Assembly (NCBI RefSeq): GCF_022605525.1
Contig: NZ_JAKQYJ010000002.1
Location: forward strand, 186,001 to 250,000
From: Porphyrobacter sp. GA68
Lineage (GTDB): Bacteria; Pseudomonadota; Alphaproteobacteria; Sphingomonadales; Sphingomonadaceae
DNA length: 64,000 bases
Direction of reading: 5' to 3'
Part shown: positions 61,363-64,000 of the stretch, piece by piece
Position numbering within the stretch: the stretch's first letter is position 1
Layout of the letters: each line of letters begins with the position of its first letter
Translations under genes and position numbers: made by a program
Notes under the pieces: model-generated
What the model was told of the DNA's origin: nothing
Databases searched by the model: none
Seen by the model: only the letters and a program-made list of their open reading frames with translations

Positions 61363-62247
61363 ATGGCCATTCGCCGTTTCCCTCCGCTACGCGCGCTTGA
61401 GGCGTTCAGCCGCACGGTCAGGCTTGGCTCCGCGCGGGCCGCGGCGCAGGAGCTGGGGCTCAGTCCTTCGGCCCTGTCGCGGCGCATCTCCGCTCTGGAG
61501 GCGTTCACCGGCAAGAAGCTGTTCACGCGCGCCCGGCAGACCATGGAGCTGACCGATGACGGGCGGGCATTCTTCGACGCCGTCAACCCGCAGCTCGAGG
61601 CGCTGTCCCGCGCCATTGAGGCGCAGTCGGACAGGCTGCGCCTGCTGCGGCTGCGTCTGGGCGTGCTGCCGCTGTTCGGCGCGCAGCGGCTGTTCCCCAG
61701 GCTGGCTGAACTGCGCCGGTTGCACACCCGGCTGCACATCGACATCGATACCGGGCCGCATCTGGAAGATCGCGTAGGGGACGCGCTCGACGCCGCCATC
61801 ATCCTTGCGCAGCAGCCTGCCCCTCAGCTGCATGCAGTGCGCCTCGATCGCAATTTTGTCCATGCGATCTGCAATCGCGCACTCGCGGATTCGCTTGGCC
61901 CCACACCATCGGCAGAGAAGCTGGCGCAGCAGACCTTTCTGCTTCACACCGAGCTGCCGGACAGCTTTGCTGCATGGAAAGAGGCACTGGGTGTCGGGCC
62001 GCTGGAGGATGTAGCGATCGACCACTATGATTCCGGCCAGCTGATGCTGGAGGCGGCGGCCCAGGGGCTGGGTATCGCGATCATGCATGACGACCACCTG
62101 CGCCGGTCGGCCGACCCGCGGCTGGCTTCGCTGTTCAGCCGCCAAATCGAAAGCCCCTACAGCTACTGGTTCGTGTGTCAGCCCGCCGCGCTGGAAGAGC
62201 GGCCGGTGCGGCTGTTCCACGACTGGCTGATCAAGGCGGAGATCTGA
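61363..62247 (+). CDS. LysR-family transcriptional regulator (GcvA-like)
   Basis: 294 residues from the ATG at 61363. The winged HTH (FPPLRALEAFSRTVRLGSARAAAQELGLSPSALSRRISALEAFTGKKLF) is at 6-54, with an effector-binding periplasmic-like domain after residue 90. The start PPLRALEAF and later GLGIAIMHDDHLRR fit the GcvA group. The effector is unknown, and no divergent target gene is next to it: corC lies 60 bp upstream on the same strand and plsC is convergent, 3 bp from its stop. Confidence 0.92.
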   Translation: MAIRRFPPLRALEAFSRTVRLGSARAAAQELGLSPSALSRRISALEAFTGKKLFTRARQTMELTDDGRAFFDAVNPQLEALSRAIEAQSDRLRLLRLRLGVLPLFGAQRLFPRLAELRRLHTRLHIDIDTGPHLEDRVGDALDAAIILAQQPAPQLHAVRLDRNFVHAICNRALADSLGPTPSAEKLAQQTFLLHTELPDSFAAWKEALGVGPLEDVAIDHYDSGQLMLEAAAQGLGIAIMHDDHLRRSADPRLASLFSRQIESPYSYWFVCQPAALEERPVRLFHDWLIKAEI

Positions 62248-62250
62248 GCG

Positions 62251-63033
62251 TCAGCCGCCGTGCAGCACCGTTTCCATTCGCCGTCGCACTTCGGCTGCGA
62301 TGCATTTGCGGGTCAGCGAAGGGTCCGGCGTGAAGGGGTCGAGAAACCGGATGGTGAGCGGGATCCGTCCCGAACGGGCAAGAACGCGCAGCGCATTGTC
62401 CAGGCCGCCTTCCTCTCCGACCCAGGCGATGTCGCTGGTGGCGTGGCCATAGTCGAGCACCACCGGCTGCACCTGAATGCTGCGAGGCGCAGGATCGAGC
62501 ACCTGCAACATCGCCGTCTTGAACGGCAGCAGCCGCGAGCCCGGCCCCGTGGTTCCTTCGGGAAACAGCGTCACGGGGCGCCGTGTCGCCAGTGCCTGCC
62601 GCACGCTATCGACCTGTCCGCCGATGGCAAGACGCGCCTCTCGCTGCACAAAAACGGTTTCGTTGAGCGATGCGAGCCAGCCGATCAGGGTGGATTGCGC
62701 CAGCTCGGCCTTGGCCACGAATGTCGTTCCGCTTGCTCCGGCAAGCACCAGGATATCGATCCACGAGATGTGGTTGGCCAGCAGCAGGGCGTCCCGCCGC
62801 AGTGGCTGTCCCTCCACCTGCACCCGCACCCCGGCAAGCCGGGCCGTGCCCCCCAGAAAGCGAGGCGGCACCGGATTGTGCCGTGTGAAGGGCTTGGCGA
62901 TGGCGTAGGCGATCAGGCAGGCGATCAGCCAACTGCCCAGCAGCAGCAGGCGCAGTACAATCCGGATTCGAGCTGCGACCGTCAGGCTGACACGCGAACC
63001 CGGATTTGTGTCGCCCGTCACCACCGTGGCCAC
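62251..63033 (-). CDS. plsC: 1-acyl-sn-glycerol-3-phosphate acyltransferase
   Basis: 260 residues from a GTG at 63031-63033, 4 bp after the fur stop. An N-terminal membrane segment (about 25-46, IVLRLLLLGSWLIACLIAYAIA) precedes the acyltransferase motifs NHISWID (NHx4D), FVAKAEL, FPEGTTGPGSRLLPFK and VQPVVLDYGHAT. It makes phosphatidic acid in the inner membrane. Convergent with the LysR gene. Confidence 0.93.
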   Translation of the reverse strand: MATVVTGDTNPGSRVSLTVAARIRIVLRLLLLGSWLIACLIAYAIAKPFTRHNPVPPRFLGGTARLAGVRVQVEGQPLRRDALLLANHISWIDILVLAGASGTTFVAKAELAQSTLIGWLASLNETVFVQREARLAIGGQVDSVRQALATRRPVTLFPEGTTGPGSRLLPFKTAMLQVLDPAPRSIQVQPVVLDYGHATSDIAWVGEEGGLDNALRVLARSGRIPLTIRFLDPFTPDPSLTRKCIAAEVRRRMETVLHGG

Positions 63034-63037
63034 GCCG

Positions 63038-63460
63038 TCAGTGGTCCCGATCCAGTCTCACGGCGTACAATTCCATGCGATGATCGACCAACCGATACCC
63101 CAGTCGTTCCGCGATCTGCTTCTGCAACGCTTCCATTTCGGGGTCGACGAATTCCACCACCTTGCCCGTCTCCACGTCGATGAGATGATCGTGGTGCGCT
63201 TCGGGAGCCGGCTCGTACCGGGCGCGGCCATCGCCGAAGTCATGCCGGTCGAGAATGCCCGCCTCCTCGAACAGGCGGACAGTCCGGTACACGGTGGCGA
63301 TGGAAATGCCCGGATCGATTTGCGCCGCGCGGCTGTGGAGAAGCTCCACATCCGGATGATCGTCGCTGTCGGACAACACCCGGGCGATCACCCGCCGCTG
63401 CTCCGTGATGCGCAGTCCCTTGTCGGCGCAAAGTTGTTCAAGATCGATGTGATGAGGCAA
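63038..63460 (-). CDS. fur: Ferric uptake regulator Fur
   Basis: 140 residues from a TTG at 63458-63460, with AGGAG six nt upstream; an ATG at 63514 would add 18 residues without a good ribosome-binding site. The DNA-binding half contains DLEQLCADKGLRITEQRRVIARVL, and SIATVYRTVRLFEEAGILDRHDF is the recognition region. Metal-binding residues lie in YEPAPEAHHDHLIDVETGKVVEF, the HHDHL signature. It has no C-terminal Cys pair for structural zinc, as in other alphaproteobacterial Fur proteins. It represses iron acquisition with Fe2+. plsC is downstream. Confidence 0.93.
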   Translation of the reverse strand: MPHHIDLEQLCADKGLRITEQRRVIARVLSDSDDHPDVELLHSRAAQIDPGISIATVYRTVRLFEEAGILDRHDFGDGRARYEPAPEAHHDHLIDVETGKVVEFVDPEMEALQKQIAERLGYRLVDHRMELYAVRLDRDH

Positions 63461-63537
63461 TGCATGCTCCTGCGCCGGTGGCGGGAATAACCTTACCGCT
63501 CCGGCGTTTTTCACTCAAGACGTCACACAGCCTTTAG

Positions 63538-63978
63538 TCAGGCATCGTTCTTGCGTCGTCCGCGGCTCTGACCCGGCTTGCGGCCCAGGCCGATTTCCTT
63601 GGCCAGCGTCCGCCGCCGTTCCGCATAATTGGGTGCCACCATCGGGTAATCAGCCGGCAGGTTCCAGCGCTCCCGATACTGTTCCGGCGTCATGTCATAC
63701 CTGGTCTTCAGGTAACGCTTGAGCATCTTCAGCTTCTTGCCGTCTTCCAGGCAGACGATGTAGTCGGGCTTCACCGAATTGCGGATCGACACGGCTGGTT
63801 CGAGCGGCTCTTCCTCGACCTGGGCCGGTTCGCCAAGCCCCTTCAACGCTTCATGAACAGTACGGATCAGGGTGGGGACATCGCCGATCGCTACATCGTT
63901 GTTGCTGACGTGCGCGGCAACGATCTCTGATGTCAGCGAAACAAGCATATCGTCGGCACCGTTACTGATTTCCGTCAT
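63538..63978 (-). CDS. MucR/Ros-family transcriptional regulator with degenerate zinc site
   Basis: 146 residues from the ATG at 63976-63978; TTAGGAG lies about 11 nt upstream. The N-terminal helical part (LVSLTSEIVAAHVSNNDVAIGDVPTLIRTVHEALK) and the C-terminal IVCLEDGKKLKMLKRYLKTRYDMTPEQYRERWNLPADYPMVAPNYAERRRTLAKEIGLG place it in MucR/Ros. The classic Cys-x2-Cys and His pair are replaced: only Cys76 remains, with Asp, Tyr and Arg/Tyr at the other ligand positions. It probably regulates exopolysaccharide, motility or cell-cycle genes, as in relatives. Confidence 0.93.
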   Translation of the reverse strand: MTEISNGADDMLVSLTSEIVAAHVSNNDVAIGDVPTLIRTVHEALKGLGEPAQVEEEPLEPAVSIRNSVKPDYIVCLEDGKKLKMLKRYLKTRYDMTPEQYRERWNLPADYPMVAPNYAERRRTLAKEIGLGRKPGQSRGRRKNDA

Positions 63979-64000
63979 TTTTCAAATTACTCCTAAGGCA

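Overview
The window is a GC-rich chromosomal segment of an alphaproteobacterium. It is most likely a sphingomonad of the Erythrobacteraceae type (Erythrobacter, Altererythrobacter, Croceibacterium and relatives). The evidence is the hisB-hisH-hisA-hisF-hisE-hinT order with sspB divergent from hisB, the ybgC-tolQRAB-pal operon, an ATP12 chaperone, a MucR-type regulator, EcfG-style promoters of the form GGAAC-N16-CGTT, a PEPxxWAMM sorting tail, long TonB-dependent receptors and several acyl-CoA dehydrogenases. I see no rRNA, tRNA, CRISPR array, prophage or insertion sequence. Most of the window is core chromosome, with a few accessory inserts.

Layout. 1-2650: a partial polytopic membrane protein, divergent from a GtrB-GtrA fusion (lipid-linked sugar synthesis and flipping). 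2650-8450: hemF, an orphan pdeM, infC starting on ATA, a VOC protein, an SLC13 carrier and a Cys/Met-metabolism PLP enzyme behind a structured leader. 8490-10800: a DEAD-box helicase, a small DnaJ protein and a 15-bp minisatellite. 10914-15449: the Tol-Pal envelope operon. 15526-18940: the histidine operon ending in a HIT protein. 19026-21897: sspB, a basic hypothetical protein, gmk and a foreign-looking chrA.

22002-30942 is a lipid or acyl-CoA catabolic neighbourhood. It holds an SDR, three acyl-CoA dehydrogenases, a PH-like protein, an MFS carrier, a zinc alcohol dehydrogenase and an APH-family kinase. The ACAD at 27340 and the kinase at 29872 look like the two halves of vertebrate ACAD11, and like bacterial LvaC and LvaA, which move 4-hydroxyacyl-CoAs into beta-oxidation by phosphorylation. 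This is the most interesting system in the window.

31075-36588 holds general-stress genes (CsbD, a membrane protein plus DUF2945, DUF3140 plus DUF1810) around an S8 peptidase lipoprotein and dapD. One perfect and two near-perfect EcfG-type promoters suggest a small general stress regulon. 36676-40335 is a tightly packed housekeeping operon (crcB, rluA, paiB, a HAD phosphatase, a small membrane protein, atp12). 40542-46802 carries rpsU, a membrane FKBP, a PEP-CTERM protein and gatCA, with gatB separated from gatCA by an inverted glycosyltransferase gene.

46873-59549 is envelope and proteostasis: a secreted hypothetical protein, an M16 peptidase lipoprotein, a penicillin-acylase-family Ntn hydrolase, clpB behind a candidate heat-shock promoter, and a 1101-residue TonB-dependent receptor. 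59880-64000 holds ybeY, corC, a LysR regulator, plsC, fur (TTG start) and a MucR homologue whose zinc ligands are mostly lost.
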